Part shown: positions 34,110-43,597 of the stretch, in pieces
How positions within the stretch are numbered: the stretch's first letter is position 1
How the letters are laid out: the number at the start of each line of letters is the position of its first letter
From: Nitrospirota bacterium
GTDB lineage: Bacteria > Nitrospirota > Thermodesulfovibrionia > Thermodesulfovibrionales > UBA9159
NCBI GenBank assembly: GCA_023475105.1
Contig: JAMCWJ010000095.1
Location: 1 to 60,032, forward strand
DNA length: 60,032 nucleotides
Direction: 5' to 3'
The notes under the pieces: generated by a model
Database searches by the model: none
What the model saw: only the letters and a program-made list of their open reading frames with translations
Told to the model about the DNA's origin: nothing
Program-made: the position numbers and the translations under genes

Positions 34110-34717
34110 TCCCTCGCCTCGACGATGCGCGGCGGGGTGGCAATTCCTCCGGACATGATTATCTTGATGCCTTCCTCGATCGGGATATCCGTATAGAAGA
34201 CGTCTGCTTCCCGGAAAAGGACCACCTCGCCCAGGTAGAGGTTGTTGGTAGGTATGTAGACGGCCCTTACACACGTTTCGCGTCCGGCCTCTTTCTTCAA
34301 CGCGCATTCCTTCGTGAGGAAGCCGAAGGCAAACGAACCCGCCCGGGGGTATTCGACGATCACGAACTTCTTGAAGGAACCGGTGTTGTCGGGGGAGAAG
34401 GCGTTTGCGAGCTGCTTGAGACCGGTATAGATCCCTTTGAATATGGGGATCTTCAGAAGAAAGATGTCCATCACCCCTATCATCCTCTTGCCGATGACGT
34501 TGGTAGAGATTACGCCGACTACGAAGACGATTGCGACGGCGGACAGAAAACCGAGACCCGACATATGCCTGCCGAGAAGCTGGTCGAACATGAAGCCGAG
34601 TTGATCGTCCACAAACCTGAAAAACCATACGATCACCTTGACGGTAAGGATGACAGGTATCAGTACGACCAGGCCTGCCAGGAATTTTCTCTTCAGGACG
34701 GTGCGCACGGGGGGCAT
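34106..34717 (-). CDS. DUF502 family membrane protein
   Basis: 203 residues with two N-terminal transmembrane helices (about 12-33 and 55-76), then a soluble domain with KIPIFKGIYTGLKQLANAF and VRAVYIPTNNLYLGEVV. Conserved in bacteria and plants, function unknown. It is coupled to glmU by a 4-base overlap and follows yebC by 2 bases, so it probably belongs to one transcript. Confidence 0.9.
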   Translation of the reverse strand: MPPVRTVLKRKFLAGLVVLIPVILTVKVIVWFFRFVDDQLGFMFDQLLGRHMSGLGFLSAVAIVFVVGVISTNVIGKRMIGVMDIFLLKIPIFKGIYTGLKQLANAFSPDNTGSFKKFVIVEYPRAGSFAFGFLTKECALKKEAGRETCVRAVYIPTNNLYLGEVVLFREADVFYTDIPIEEGIKIIMSGGIATPPRIVEARE

Positions 34718-34719
34718 GG

Positions 34720-35475
34720 TTATTTGCCGGCCTTTGTCATGACCTCATCAGGTATGTCGAAGTTTGCGTAGACGTTCTGCACATCCTCATTTTCTTCGAG
34801 AGACTCTGTGAGTCGCATCATCTGTTCGGCCGCCTTCTCGTCGAGGAGGACATAGCTTTTGGGGAGCATCGTCGTCTCGGCAAGGGAAACGGGCAGGCCT
34901 GCATTTTCGATCGCGGCTTTCACCACCGTGAGGTCTTCCGGGGCTGTGATCACTTCGTAGTTGTCTTCCCTGGGGTCGTTCTTCATGTCCTCGGCCCCGG
35001 CATCAAGGGCAACGGTCATCAGCGTCTCCTCATCGACCTTGCCCTTGTCCATTAAGATATACCCTTTCTTCATAAACATCCACGCAACGCACCCTGCCTC
35101 CCCGAGGTTTCCGCCGTGCTTCGACATGATATGTCGTATCTCCGGAAGGGTCCTGTTCTTGTTGTCGGTGAGAACATCTATCAGGACTGCAACGCCTCCG
35201 GGTCCGTACCCTTCGAACGTGAACTCTTCATAGGACATCCCGGGAAGTTCCCCTGTGCCCTTCATGATAGCCCTTTTCACATTGTCCTGGGGCATATTGA
35301 CCTCTTTCGCCTTTTCAATGGCGAGTCTGAGCCTCGGGTTACCCTCAGGATCACCTCCGCCGAGCCGTGCGGCAACGGATATTTCCTTCACTATCTTTGT
35401 AAAGACTTTTCCTTTTTTTGCGTCGGTATGGGCCTTCTTATGCTTTATCTGGGCCCATTTGGAATGTCCTGACAT
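34720..35475 (-). CDS. yebC: YebC/TACO1-family translation or transcription factor
   Basis: 251 residues, [15 protein letters not shown] at the N-terminus and the [20 protein letters not shown] loop. Members help ribosomes at polyproline stretches and were earlier called transcriptional regulators. GGAGG precedes the ATG. Confidence 0.95.
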   Translation of the reverse strand: MSGHSKWAQIKHKKAHTDAKKGKVFTKIVKEISVAARLGGGDPEGNPRLRLAIEKAKEVNMPQDNVKRAIMKGTGELPGMSYEEFTFEGYGPGGVAVLIDVLTDNKNRTLPEIRHIMSKHGGNLGEAGCVAWMFMKKGYILMDKGKVDEETLMTVALDAGAEDMKNDPREDNYEVITAPEDLTVVKAAIENAGLPVSLAETTMLPKSYVLLDEKAAEQMMRLTESLEENEDVQNVYANFDIPDEVMTKAGK

Positions 35476-35578
35476 CCGTGTCCTCCCTTAGTCGTCAAAA
35501 AGTCGCACTTCGCAATTCAGGTCGCTTCCCGGGGAATCAGATGAATACTTAATTTTACCACAGAAAGCCTGCTTTGTG

Positions 35579-36943
35579 TTACTCGATTCCGTACTCCTTT
35601 ATCTTGGTCAGGAGGGTCTTGTAGCTCACGCTGAGCAACTCCGCGGCCCTGCTCTTGTTGCCCCTCGTCTCTTCGAGCGCCTTTTTTATCCTCCGGGTCT
35701 CGGCCAGACGTAGCGCCTCTTTCGATGTGTCCCCTAGCGTGCCGTCCATAGGCAGCGTTTCGAGGCTAGACTTCACCGTCACCGGGCTGAGGGAGATATG
35801 TTCGGGAGTTACCGTAGCGCCTTCGCAGAGGATGATCGCCCTTTCTATGGTGTTCTCGAGTTCCCTCACATTTCCCTTCCACCCGTGACTGACGAGCATA
35901 TCCAGCACCTCTTTCGAGACTTCTTTCGCAGCGGTTTTCATTTCGGCGCAGTATTTCCGGATAAAGAAATCGACGAGAAGCGGGACATCTTCCCTCCTCT
36001 CTCTCAACGAAGGAATTTTTATCGGGAACACGCTGAGCCTGTAATAGAGGTCCTCCCTGAAGGCCCCTTCGGAAACGGCCCGTTCGATGTCTTTGTTCGT
36101 CGCCGCAATAATCCGGACGTCTACCGGCAGGGCCTTTAATCCGCCGACCCGCTCGATCTCACCCTCTTGAATCACCCTCATGATCTTTGCCTGAAGGGAA
36201 AGGTCCATTTCCGCGATCTCGTCGAGGAATATGGTTCCCTTGTCGGCGAGGTCGAACTTTCCCAGTTTCCTGGCCTCCGCTCCGGTAAAGGCCCCTTTCT
36301 CATGACCGAAGAGCTCCGATTCGAGCAGTTCCTTCGGTATCGCCGCGCAGTTTATCGGGACGAAAGGATAGCCTTTCCTCGGACTCAGGCAGTGGATCGC
36401 CCGCGCAAACAGCTCCTTTCCCGTTCCGCTTTCGCCCAGAAGGAGGACCGTCGTTCGGGCAGCTGCGACCTTCTGGAGTTTCTTGGCGACTTCGAGAATC
36501 TTCGGGGACTTTCCGATGATTTTCGGCATGCCTATCACTGACGAAAACTCTTCTTTGAGGAGCATGTTTTCGGCAGTCAACCTCTGATTTTCGACTGCCT
36601 TTCTGGTGAGATGGAGGAGGTGATCGGTATCAAAGGGTTTCGTGATGAAATCGAAGGCCCCCTCTTTTATCGCCCTCACCGCCAGATCGACGGAGCCGTA
36701 TGCGGTCATCAGGATGACCGGCAGCATCGGGTTCTCCTCCTGAGCCGCCCTGAGCACGTCCATTCCGTCCTTCTTGGGGAGCTTTAGGTCGGTAAGGACA
36801 ATGTCTACCCTGCTTTCCCTGATCTTCCTGATGCCTTCCGCTCCGTCTTTCGCGATAAGGGCGCGGTACCCTTCGGTCTCCATGGTCTCCTTCAGCATCT
36901 GGGCCATGGATTCCTTGTCTTCAACGATCAGAATGGTTTCCAT
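35579..36943 (-). CDS. NtrC-family sigma-54 response regulator
   Basis: 454 residues: receiver domain (phospho-Asp about 52 in [11 protein letters not shown]), AAA+ domain with Walker A GESGTGKE, the sigma-54-contacting GAFTGA loop and Walker B TIFLDEI, and a Fis-type helix-turn-helix ending in [20 protein letters not shown]. No kinase gene adjoins it. It overlaps the aminotransferase gene by 23 bases, an unusual link between a regulator and a metabolic gene. Confidence 0.95.
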   Translation of the reverse strand: METILIVEDKESMAQMLKETMETEGYRALIAKDGAEGIRKIRESRVDIVLTDLKLPKKDGMDVLRAAQEENPMLPVILMTAYGSVDLAVRAIKEGAFDFITKPFDTDHLLHLTRKAVENQRLTAENMLLKEEFSSVIGMPKIIGKSPKILEVAKKLQKVAAARTTVLLLGESGTGKELFARAIHCLSPRKGYPFVPINCAAIPKELLESELFGHEKGAFTGAEARKLGKFDLADKGTIFLDEIAEMDLSLQAKIMRVIQEGEIERVGGLKALPVDVRIIAATNKDIERAVSEGAFREDLYYRLSVFPIKIPSLRERREDVPLLVDFFIRKYCAEMKTAAKEVSKEVLDMLVSHGWKGNVRELENTIERAIILCEGATVTPEHISLSPVTVKSSLETLPMDGTLGDTSKEALRLAETRRIKKALEETRGNKSRAAELLSVSYKTLLTKIKEYGIE

Positions 36944-38108
36944 GGAGAGCTTTCTTGATCCCCCTTGCGGCCTGTCTGATCCTGTGTTCGTTTTCGACCA
37001 GGGCGAACCTCACGTGATCGTCTCCGCCGTCTCCAAAGCCGATTCCCGGGGAAACGGCAACCCCTGCCTCCCTGATCAGGAACTTGCTGAACTCGAGGGA
37101 CCCGCCTTTTCTGAAGGCCTCGGGCATCTCCGCCCACACAAACATGGTCGCCTTGGGCGGTTCCACTTCCCACCCTGCCTTGTGAAGACCCTTTATCAGC
37201 GCGTTGCGCCGGGATTCATAGACCTGCCGTATCTCATCGACGCAGTCCTGGGGGCCCCTGAGGGCGATGATGCTCGCGATCTGAATCGGCTGAAACATCC
37301 CGTAGTCAAGATAGCTCTTTATCTTCGTGAGGGCGCCTATGAGCTCCCTGTTGCCGCAGCAGAACCCGACCCTCCATCCAGCCATGGAGTAACTCTTCGT
37401 GAGGGAAAAGAACTCGACACCCACGTCCTTGGCGCCGGGGGCCTGAAGAAAACTCGGCGCGCGGTAATTGTCAAAGCAGAGGTCGGCGTACGCGAAATCG
37501 TGGGTCACCATGACCTCGTTTTCTTTTGCAAAATCGACGATCTTCCGGAAAAAGTCCGGGCCGACGCATTCCGTCGTGGGATTATGGGGGAAGTTTAAGA
37601 TGAGCATCTTCGGTTTCGGCCATAACGACTTGAAGGCCTTTTCCATTTCCTCGAAGAAGTCATGGCCTTTCCCCGTAGGGATGTAACGCACCTCGGCGCC
37701 CGCAAGGATCGCGCTGTAAGGATGAATGGGATAAGCGGGGCTCGGAGTCATCACGACATCGCCCGGACCAAGCGTCGCGTATGCGAGGTGGCTCAGCCCT
37801 TCTTTCGCCCCGATCGTGATCACAACCTCGGTTTCAGGGTCCAGGTCCACATCGTATCGCCTCTTGTACCACTCGGTGATCGCCACCCTCAGCTGCGTGA
37901 TGCCCCGGGAGGCGGAATAGCGGTGATTCCTCGAGTTCTTTGCCGCCTCGCAAAGCTTCTCGACGATGTGTTTCGGCGTAGGGAGATCAGGGTTTCCCAT
38001 CCCGAGGTCTATGATATCGAAGCCCTGTCTTCTCGCCTCCATCTTGAGAGCGTTTACAATAGCGAAAACATAAGGGGGAAGGCGCTTTGTCCTCGCAAAC
38101 TCGAACAT
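36921..38108 (-). CDS. AlaC-type PLP aminotransferase
   Basis: 395 residues, class I aminotransferase. [16 protein letters not shown] is at the N-terminus, then [11 protein letters not shown]. The PLP-lysine sits in [15 protein letters not shown], and the substrate Arg is in VRFALVEN. Most like glutamate-pyruvate (alanine) transaminase AlaC or related Asp/LL-DAP enzymes; substrate not fixed by sequence. Confidence 0.9.
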   Translation of the reverse strand: MFEFARTKRLPPYVFAIVNALKMEARRQGFDIIDLGMGNPDLPTPKHIVEKLCEAAKNSRNHRYSASRGITQLRVAITEWYKRRYDVDLDPETEVVITIGAKEGLSHLAYATLGPGDVVMTPSPAYPIHPYSAILAGAEVRYIPTGKGHDFFEEMEKAFKSLWPKPKMLILNFPHNPTTECVGPDFFRKIVDFAKENEVMVTHDFAYADLCFDNYRAPSFLQAPGAKDVGVEFFSLTKSYSMAGWRVGFCCGNRELIGALTKIKSYLDYGMFQPIQIASIIALRGPQDCVDEIRQVYESRRNALIKGLHKAGWEVEPPKATMFVWAEMPEAFRKGGSLEFSKFLIREAGVAVSPGIGFGDGGDDHVRFALVENEHRIRQAARGIKKALHGNHSDR

Positions 38109-38153
38109 CCCGGCTCCTTTTCCGACGAGAAAGATTCCTTTACTATAACAAAT

Positions 38154-38993
38154 TTACTGCACAAACATCTCCTCCGCATTCATTGAACTCCTCACGAGGG
38201 GCGCCGACGCGACGCCCCTGAATCCCATCGCAAGGGCTGCCTCCCGATAGGCCTCAAAGGCGGCAGGGGTCACGTATTCGACGACGGGGAGATTTCTTTT
38301 GGAGGGCCTGAGATACTGACCGATCGTGAGGTAGTCGCATCCTGCGGAGCGGAGGTCGCCCATCACCGAGAGGATTTCCTCGTATGTTTCACCGAGGCCC
38401 GCCATGAGGCCCGATTTTCTGCGTATCCCGGGAGCGGTCTCCGCGGCGAGGCGCAGCACTCGCAACGAACGGCCGTAGTCTGCCTGGGATCTCACAAGGG
38501 GATAAAGCCTCGGCACCGTTTCGACATTATGGGTGAAGGTATCCGGTCCGGAATCGAGGACAGTGCTCAGTGCGGCCGTGTCTCCTCTGAAGTCGGGTGT
38601 CAGCACCTCTATGCCTGCCCCGGGGAGAAGCTTCCTTACGGCCCGTACCGTTCTTGAAAAATGGAAGGCGCCCCCATCGGGAAGGTCGTCACGCGTCACC
38701 GAGGTGATCACTACATACCGGAGCCGCATGTCGCGGGCGGTGAGGGCGACCCTCAGGGGTTCATCCTCTTCGGGGGGAGCGGGACGCCCGGATTCGACGG
38801 AACAGAAACCACAGTTCCTCGTACAGCGGGAACCGAGTATCATGAACGTTGCGGTCGGCTTCGAAAAGCAGGCGCCGATGTTCGGACACCGGGCCTCCTC
38901 GCAGACCGTAGCGAGTCCCCGGCTCCTGAGCATCTGCTTGGTATCATGGAGCCCCGCGAAGCTCTTTGTCCTTATCCAGTCGGGAAGTCTCAC
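38154..38993 (-). CDS. lipA: Lipoyl synthase
   Basis: 279 residues. The auxiliary cluster Cys motif CEEARCPNIGAC and the radical-SAM motif CTRNCGFC are present. The C-terminal Arg-Ser-Ser motif is LVRSSMNAEE. It inserts sulfur into octanoyl-proteins. GTG start at 38993 with no clear ribosome site. Confidence 0.95.
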   Translation of the reverse strand: MRLPDWIRTKSFAGLHDTKQMLRSRGLATVCEEARCPNIGACFSKPTATFMILGSRCTRNCGFCSVESGRPAPPEEDEPLRVALTARDMRLRYVVITSVTRDDLPDGGAFHFSRTVRAVRKLLPGAGIEVLTPDFRGDTAALSTVLDSGPDTFTHNVETVPRLYPLVRSQADYGRSLRVLRLAAETAPGIRRKSGLMAGLGETYEEILSVMGDLRSAGCDYLTIGQYLRPSKRNLPVVEYVTPAAFEAYREAALAMGFRGVASAPLVRSSMNAEEMFVQ

Positions 38994-39048
38994 GGTTTTT
39001 CAAAAGAGAAGCGACGTGAAGTGTGAGTGCAGGGTGAAAGCCTTCCCG

Positions 39049-39234
39049 TCACGCGGAAGGGATGCCCTCGCCTTCCTGGACGCCCTCGGCTGTCTCCCCG
39101 GCAGCGGTTCCGCTTTCATCCCTCGTCTCCGTCGTCTTGTTCAGCCTGCGCTGTCTTTTCTCCTCCTGCTTCTTCTGACGGGACAGTTCCTTCCTCCTTT
39201 TTTCACTCTTGAATGCGCCCGCACGTTTTGCCAA
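39049..39234 (-). CDS. Small basic conserved protein
   Basis: 61 residues, TTG start with AAGGAGGG eight bases upstream. The first half is very basic (AKRAGAFKSEKRRKELSRQK) and the second acidic, without hydrophobic core, so probably disordered or nucleic-acid-binding. The N-terminal block recalls a small family seen in Geobacter-type bacteria. A TATAAT-like box (39262-39267, minus) lies about 27 bases upstream. Confidence 0.7.
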   Translation of the reverse strand: MAKRAGAFKSEKRRKELSRQKKQEEKRQRRLNKTTETRDESGTAAGETAEGVQEGEGIPSA

Positions 39235-39394
39235 AGTGTTCCCTCCTTTGTTTTATATGAAATTATATCATGGAGCAGAGACTGAATGCTAAGGCTCCGG
39301 AGGAAGCCCTTTGTCCCTTCCCCGCAGATGTTGACTTTTTGGTCCCTCTTATGGCATCCTGTACCAGAGTTTCAGAAGTTTTTGTATCGGATGA

Positions 39395-39428
39395 GGCCAC
39401 AAAGACTTTTAACTTTGTGGCCTTTTTT
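39395..39428 (+). terminator. Terminator/attenuator in front of cspA
   Basis: A perfect 10-base stem (GGCCACAAAG / CTTTGTGGCC) with an 8-base loop and T6 lies 50 bases before the cspA start. No gene on the plus strand ends just upstream, so it may act as an attenuator in a cspA leader or terminate an unseen small RNA. Confidence 0.75.
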
Positions 39429-39477
39429 GTTGAGGTGGGCTCCTGAAGCTTAGTCTAAACACAAGGAGGTACTGGAG

Positions 39478-39678
39478 ATGTCGAAGGGGACAGTGAAGTG
39501 GTTCAACGAGACGAAAGGTTTCGGCTTTATTACGGCTGAAGACGGCAGTGATGTCTTTGTCCACTATTCTTCCATTCAGGGCAACGGGTTTAAGTCTCTT
39601 GCCGAAGGCGATTCGGTCAGCTTTGACGTTGAAAAGGGTCCGAAGGGTCCGAAGGCCGTCAATGTAATGAAAAGCTAA
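39478..39678 (+). CDS. cspA: Cold-shock protein
   Basis: 66 residues, a single cold-shock domain with RNP1 KGFGFI and RNP2 VFVHYSSI. An RNA chaperone. It starts with ATG after GGAGG and has its own terminator directly after. Confidence 0.96.
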   Translation: MSKGTVKWFNETKGFGFITAEDGSDVFVHYSSIQGNGFKSLAEGDSVSFDVEKGPKGPKAVNVMKS

Positions 39679-39687
39679 CTGGCTGTG

Positions 39688-39717
39688 AGAGTCCCCCTGC
39701 TCCAGGGGGACTCTTTT
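39688..39717 (+). terminator. Terminator after cspA
   Basis: A 12-base perfect stem, AGAGTCCCCCTG / CAGGGGGACTCT, with a CTC loop is followed by TTT. Confidence 0.8.
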
Positions 39718-39729
39718 CCGGAGGGGGAA

Positions 39730-40113
39730 TTGCCGCACAAACAGAATTATCTCGCACGGATGGAACTCAACAGGCAAAACAGGCTCGCCACGGGACCGCT
39801 CTCGGAGCGTTTTCCCCAGGTCTCAGGCATAATGATCAGTATGACCTACTACCAGAAGGGAGTGAACCCGGTCCTGATGCTGCGCACCATTCACCTCCTC
39901 CCTTCCGATTCCGCGTATTTCAACATGGAATGCATGATAAAAGGCTGCGTCGACGGGGGGTTCGACCTGACCCCGGTCGTCACAAATATGGTCAAGGCGC
40001 GCAAGAAGACGGGAAAGGGGAGGATCGAGTGCCTCGGGAAGACCGAAAACCATACTGGCGACCACGCGAGTGTCGAATATGAAATCGGGATACGTTACGA
40101 AAGGTCGCGGTGA
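39730..40113 (+). CDS. Conserved hypothetical protein
   Basis: 127 residues from a TTG at 39730 with GGAGGGGG just upstream; an ATG at 39760 is an alternative. Beta-rich, with no signal peptide. Motifs are VLMLRTIHLLPSDSAYF, CVDGGFDLTPVV and a Cys in RIECLGKT. It looks like a PilZ-sized domain but lacks PilZ motifs. I do not recognise the function. Confidence 0.6.
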   Translation: MPHKQNYLARMELNRQNRLATGPLSERFPQVSGIMISMTYYQKGVNPVLMLRTIHLLPSDSAYFNMECMIKGCVDGGFDLTPVVTNMVKARKKTGKGRIECLGKTENHTGDHASVEYEIGIRYERSR

Positions 40114-40310
40114 AGCATAACGCTGAATGATTCGCCGGGACGCCTCCGGTTGTTGTTCCCGCAAGGGCTTGCCCTTTTTATCTGAACGTTTCGAAAAGAG
40201 ATCCGGACAACTCCCTTATTGCCGTGAATTTGCAGTATACTTAAGACTATGGGTACCCATGAGATCACCGGGGCAGCGCCGCATTTGCGCGGAGCACGAG
40301 TGAGGAAGAC

Positions 40311-41012
40311 GTGGTTCAGCCCATCCTCCTGATCGAAGACGACAGAAAGATCGCACGAGTGGTGAGGGTCTATCTCGAGGGGGCCGGATACAGGGTCGTC
40401 CATTGTGAAAAAGGTAAAGAAGCCGTAGATTCCGCGCTCAATGAGATGCCCCTCGTGGCGATACTCGATTTGATGCTGCCGGACATCACCGGGGAAGAGT
40501 TGTGCCAGGAATTGAAGGAGATAGGGGATTTCCCGATCATCATGCTCACGTCGAAGTCCTCCGAAGAAGAGAGGATCGCGGGGTTCGCTCTCGGCGCTGA
40601 TGATTATGTGGTGAAACCCTTCAGCCCCCGCGAACTCGTTTACAGGGTGAAGGCGGTGCTGAAGCGCGCACAAAAAGCGGACCTGGGCTCTGCGGAACCG
40701 ATGAAGTTTAATGACGGTCTCCTGACCGTCGACGGCCAAAGTTATTCCGTGAAGAAGAGAGGCGTCCTGGTGGACCTCACGCCGACGGAATTCAAGGTCC
40801 TCTATGTCCTGGCGTCCTCTCCCGGCAGGGTCTTTACGAGAGAGGAGCTTGTCGACAAAGCGCTCGGGTACCAGTTCGAGGGGTATGAGAGGAGCATCGA
40901 CGCCCACATCAAAAACATCAGACACAAGATCGAAGACGACACCAGGAACCCCGCATTCATCCTGACCATTTATGGAGTGGGATACAGGTTTTCCGGGAAA
41001 AGAGATGGTTAA
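40311..41012 (+). CDS. OmpR-family response regulator
   Basis: 233 residues, GTG start after GAGGAAG. Receiver domain (VQPILLIEDDRKIA, phospho-Asp in AILDLMLPD, conserved Lys in VVKPFSP) and a C-terminal winged helix (FTREELVDKAL, SIDAHIKNIRHKI). It overlaps the kinase gene by 8 bases and probably regulates the exported-protein genes that follow. Confidence 0.95.
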   Translation: MVQPILLIEDDRKIARVVRVYLEGAGYRVVHCEKGKEAVDSALNEMPLVAILDLMLPDITGEELCQELKEIGDFPIIMLTSKSSEEERIAGFALGADDYVVKPFSPRELVYRVKAVLKRAQKADLGSAEPMKFNDGLLTVDGQSYSVKKRGVLVDLTPTEFKVLYVLASSPGRVFTREELVDKALGYQFEGYERSIDAHIKNIRHKIEDDTRNPAFILTIYGVGYRFSGKRDG

Positions 41013-42351
41013 GAGCTTATGGATGAAATTTTTTCTCCTCCTCGTCGCCGTCTCCCTGGTCGCTCTCTCGGCCGCATTCCTTCTCCGCGAGCTGATGGTC
41101 AAGGATTTCCGGGAATACCTGGAGGGAGAGAGAGAGGACAGGGTCTACTGGGTGACCGCAGCCCTTGAAAGCGCCTATGAGACGGCCTCGGGGTGGGAAA
41201 GGCAGCGGGTCATCGACGACACGGTCTGGGCTCTGATGCTCGGCTTCGAAACGAGACTGCGCGATGCCGGAGGAGCGGTCGTGGTGGATACGGAGAGCGC
41301 ACTCGAGACGTTGTCGCCTCTCGTAAAGAAAAGGGTCATCTCCATTTCCGAATTCAGCACGCGGGACCGGAGCGGAGATTTCCTGCCCTATCCCCTTTTC
41401 CTCGGCGGACAGGAGATCGGCAGGCTGGAGGTGAAATTCCTGAAGCCGCGGAAAGAGTCGCTTTTTATAAGCAGGTCGAACCGGTTGCTGCTCCTCACGC
41501 TGATCGTGCTGGGGGGATTCGCGATATTCCTGAGCGTCGTCTCTTCCAGAAAACTGACGAATCCGATCAAGAGACTGACCGAGGCGGTAACCTCCATCAG
41601 TGAAGGAAATCTCAAGAGCAGGGTTGTCATGCCGGGGAAAGGCGAATTGAACAGGCTCGCGGACGCCTTCAACAGAATGGCACAGACCCTGGAATTGCAG
41701 GAATCGCTCAGGAAGAAGCTTACGTCGAATGTCGCCCATGAACTGAGAACCCCGATCAGCGCCATAAGGGGTGAGCTCGAAGGCATGATAGACGGGCTTA
41801 TTCCGATGGACGGGGAGCACGTCCAGTCCCTCTATGCCGAGATCGGCAGACTGATGACCCTCCTTGAAGGGATCGAAGAGCTCTCGCAGGCGGAGGCGAG
41901 CGGCCTCACCCTGAGGAAGAAGAGCATACACCTCGAGCCCTTTCTGAAAAACATAGTCGAAAGGTTCGGAAAGATCTTCCGGGACAAGGACGTCGTCCTT
42001 GAACTCCGCTGCGAAGGAGAGCTCACGGTGAGCGCCGATCCGGACAGGCTGAGCCAGATTCTCATCAACCTTTTGAGCAACGCACTGAAGGCCTCTGAAA
42101 GGGCAGGGAAGGTGTCCGTAATTGCAGTCAGGAAGGGACCGGAGGCGGTCATCACGGTGGCGGATGAGGGAAAGGGGATAAAACAGGAAGACCTGCCCTT
42201 CATCTTCGAGAGATTTTACCGGACCGCCGGCGGAGGTCTCGGCCTCGGACTCACGATCGTGAAGGAACTCGCTGAGGCTCACGGGGGCAGGGTCTCGGTG
42301 CGCAGCGAATACGGGAAAGGATCTGCCTTCAACGTTTCTCTGCCCCGCTGA
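41005..42351 (+). CDS. Sensor histidine kinase
   Basis: 448 residues. Two transmembrane helices (about 7-28 and 155-177) flank a periplasmic sensor region of about 125 residues, followed by HAMP, the H-box NVAHELRTPISAIRGE, N-box INLLSNALKA and G-boxes VADEGKGI and GLGLGLTIVKE. CpxA/BaeS-like. The sensed signal is unknown. Start ATG 41005, coupled to the regulator. Confidence 0.94.
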   Translation: MVKSLWMKFFLLLVAVSLVALSAAFLLRELMVKDFREYLEGEREDRVYWVTAALESAYETASGWERQRVIDDTVWALMLGFETRLRDAGGAVVVDTESALETLSPLVKKRVISISEFSTRDRSGDFLPYPLFLGGQEIGRLEVKFLKPRKESLFISRSNRLLLLTLIVLGGFAIFLSVVSSRKLTNPIKRLTEAVTSISEGNLKSRVVMPGKGELNRLADAFNRMAQTLELQESLRKKLTSNVAHELRTPISAIRGELEGMIDGLIPMDGEHVQSLYAEIGRLMTLLEGIEELSQAEASGLTLRKKSIHLEPFLKNIVERFGKIFRDKDVVLELRCEGELTVSADPDRLSQILINLLSNALKASERAGKVSVIAVRKGPEAVITVADEGKGIKQEDLPFIFERFYRTAGGGLGLGLTIVKELAEAHGGRVSVRSEYGKGSAFNVSLPR

Positions 42352-42355
42352 TACC

Positions 42356-42395
42356 TTCACAATCTTTCACAATATTTTCGCTGTCCGTTCACAAT
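42356..42395. promoter_or_regulatory. Three TTCACAAT direct repeats
   Basis: Identical octamers at 42356, 42366 and 42388, spaced 10 and 22 bases (one and about two helical turns). They lie right after the kinase gene and before an exported-protein gene. This phasing is typical of OmpR-family binding sites, so they may be targets of the adjacent regulator. Confidence 0.5.
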
Positions 42396-42562
42396 CCTTT
42401 GGTATCCTCTTATCAGAAGAATCAGGGCATAGCGTGATGCCGACACCCGGAACGGGAGATGCCGATGAGAGGAGGTGAATGAAGGTTTTGAAAAGGCGGC
42501 CGGGTGAGGAGGGTCAGAAAAGAAACGTCAGGCGCCTCAGAGGAGGCGAAGGAGGCAGCGCA

Positions 42563-42934
42563 ATGAGAAAGATTGTCATAACAGGTTTGGCGCTCGCTCT
42601 GGTCTGCGGGTTCCTGTTTGTCGGGACCCCCGGGGCCGAGGCGATGAACAATGAATCCGCGGCGATGCTGGCAGGAGCGATTGCTGTGTTTGGACCGCCC
42701 GTGCTCTCTGCGATGACAGGAAATGGATTCTATCGGGAACCGGTTTATTCCGGGGCGTATTACGCGCCCGCTTACCCGGTCAGGACCGAAGTGATTTATG
42801 TGAGTCCGGGTTACCGGAGGCACTGCGGGCCGGCAGGCCATGCCTATGAAAGGGGCTGGCGCGGGGAATGGCGTCGACACGACTACGAGAGGGGCCGCGA
42901 ACACGCAGGAAGGTACTACCGGTACGGTTACTAG
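42563..42934 (+). CDS. Small exported Tyr/Arg/Gly-rich protein
   Basis: 123 residues: signal peptide (MRKIVITGLALALVCGFLF, cleavage probably after AEA), then a short hydrophobic part, then a Tyr/Arg/His-rich tail (YRRHCGPAGHAYERG). It starts at the ATG at 42563 with GGAGG seven bases before; the earlier ATG at 42479 sits too close to its own AGGAGGTG. Function unknown. Probably envelope-stress-related and controlled by the two-component pair. Confidence 0.65.
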   Translation: MRKIVITGLALALVCGFLFVGTPGAEAMNNESAAMLAGAIAVFGPPVLSAMTGNGFYREPVYSGAYYAPAYPVRTEVIYVSPGYRRHCGPAGHAYERGWRGEWRRHDYERGREHAGRYYRYGY

Positions 42935-42978
42935 AACAGAGGACCCGGGGAATTTCACCCGCGTGAGGAGGTGAACAG

Positions 42979-43344
42979 ATGAGATCGAAGGAGCTTTTAC
43001 CCCATGCACGGGAGAAAGCAGAGAAGTATGTGAAGGTGGTTGCAGCAGCCCTGGCTGTTCTGGTCATCTGCCTGTTTGCGGTGAGTGCGATGGCAGTCCC
43101 TCCGGGAAAAACGGTGGAGTTTCCGGACGGCGCTATGGGAAAGGTTATTTTCGACGGGAAGGTCCATGCAGACAAGGGACTCAAATGCAACGATTGCCAC
43201 ACAAAGATCTTCCCGATGAAAAAGGGCGGCACGATTGCGATGGCTGACATAAACGCGGGCAAGTTCTGCGGCGCGTGCCACAACGGCACAAGGGCGTTTG
43301 CAGCAAAGGACGCGGCGAATTGCACGAGGTGCCATAAGAAATGA
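42979..43344 (+). CDS. Tri-haem c-type cytochrome (c3/c7-like)
   Basis: 121 residues with an N-terminal export/anchor helix (about 20-39) and three haem motifs, CNDCH, CGACH and CTRCH. Additional His residues (KVHADKG) could be distal ligands. It resembles cytochrome c7-type small periplasmic electron carriers. GAGGAGGTG precedes the ATG. It could connect formate oxidation to NrfHA, the peroxidase or DsrJ. Confidence 0.88.
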   Translation: MRSKELLPHAREKAEKYVKVVAAALAVLVICLFAVSAMAVPPGKTVEFPDGAMGKVIFDGKVHADKGLKCNDCHTKIFPMKKGGTIAMADINAGKFCGACHNGTRAFAAKDAANCTRCHKK

Positions 43345-43351
43345 CTCTGGA

Positions 43352-43380
43352 GGGCAGCAGGGGCAGCCCCCTGCTGCCCC
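43352..43380 (+). terminator. GC-rich hairpin after the cytochrome gene
   Basis: GGGCAGCAGGGG and CCCCTGCTGCCC flank a short loop. A strong stem but only TT after it, so termination may be partial. Confidence 0.5.
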
Positions 43381-43513
43381 TTGCCGGGAGAAGCCTCCGC
43401 CACACGAGGACGGCATTCTCCCTCATTCTCGCTTCGCTCCGCGGAGGTCCGCTGAAGCCGTTCGAACGCACCCTCACGCGGGGTTGACGGTCGATTTCGG
43501 GAGAGGACCCTCA

Positions 43514-43542
43514 TTGACCTGCCGGGGGAGAACGTCTATAAT
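43514..43542 (+). promoter_or_regulatory. Sigma-70 promoter for the PepSY gene
   Basis: TTGACC, a 17-base spacer, then a perfect TATAAT. The predicted transcript starts near 43549, about 49 bases before the GTG start. Confidence 0.75.
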
Positions 43543-43597
43543 GTTTTTCGGAATGGAAGGAGACCGTTACGCCTGGGTTCGGGGGAAGGAGGGGAGT

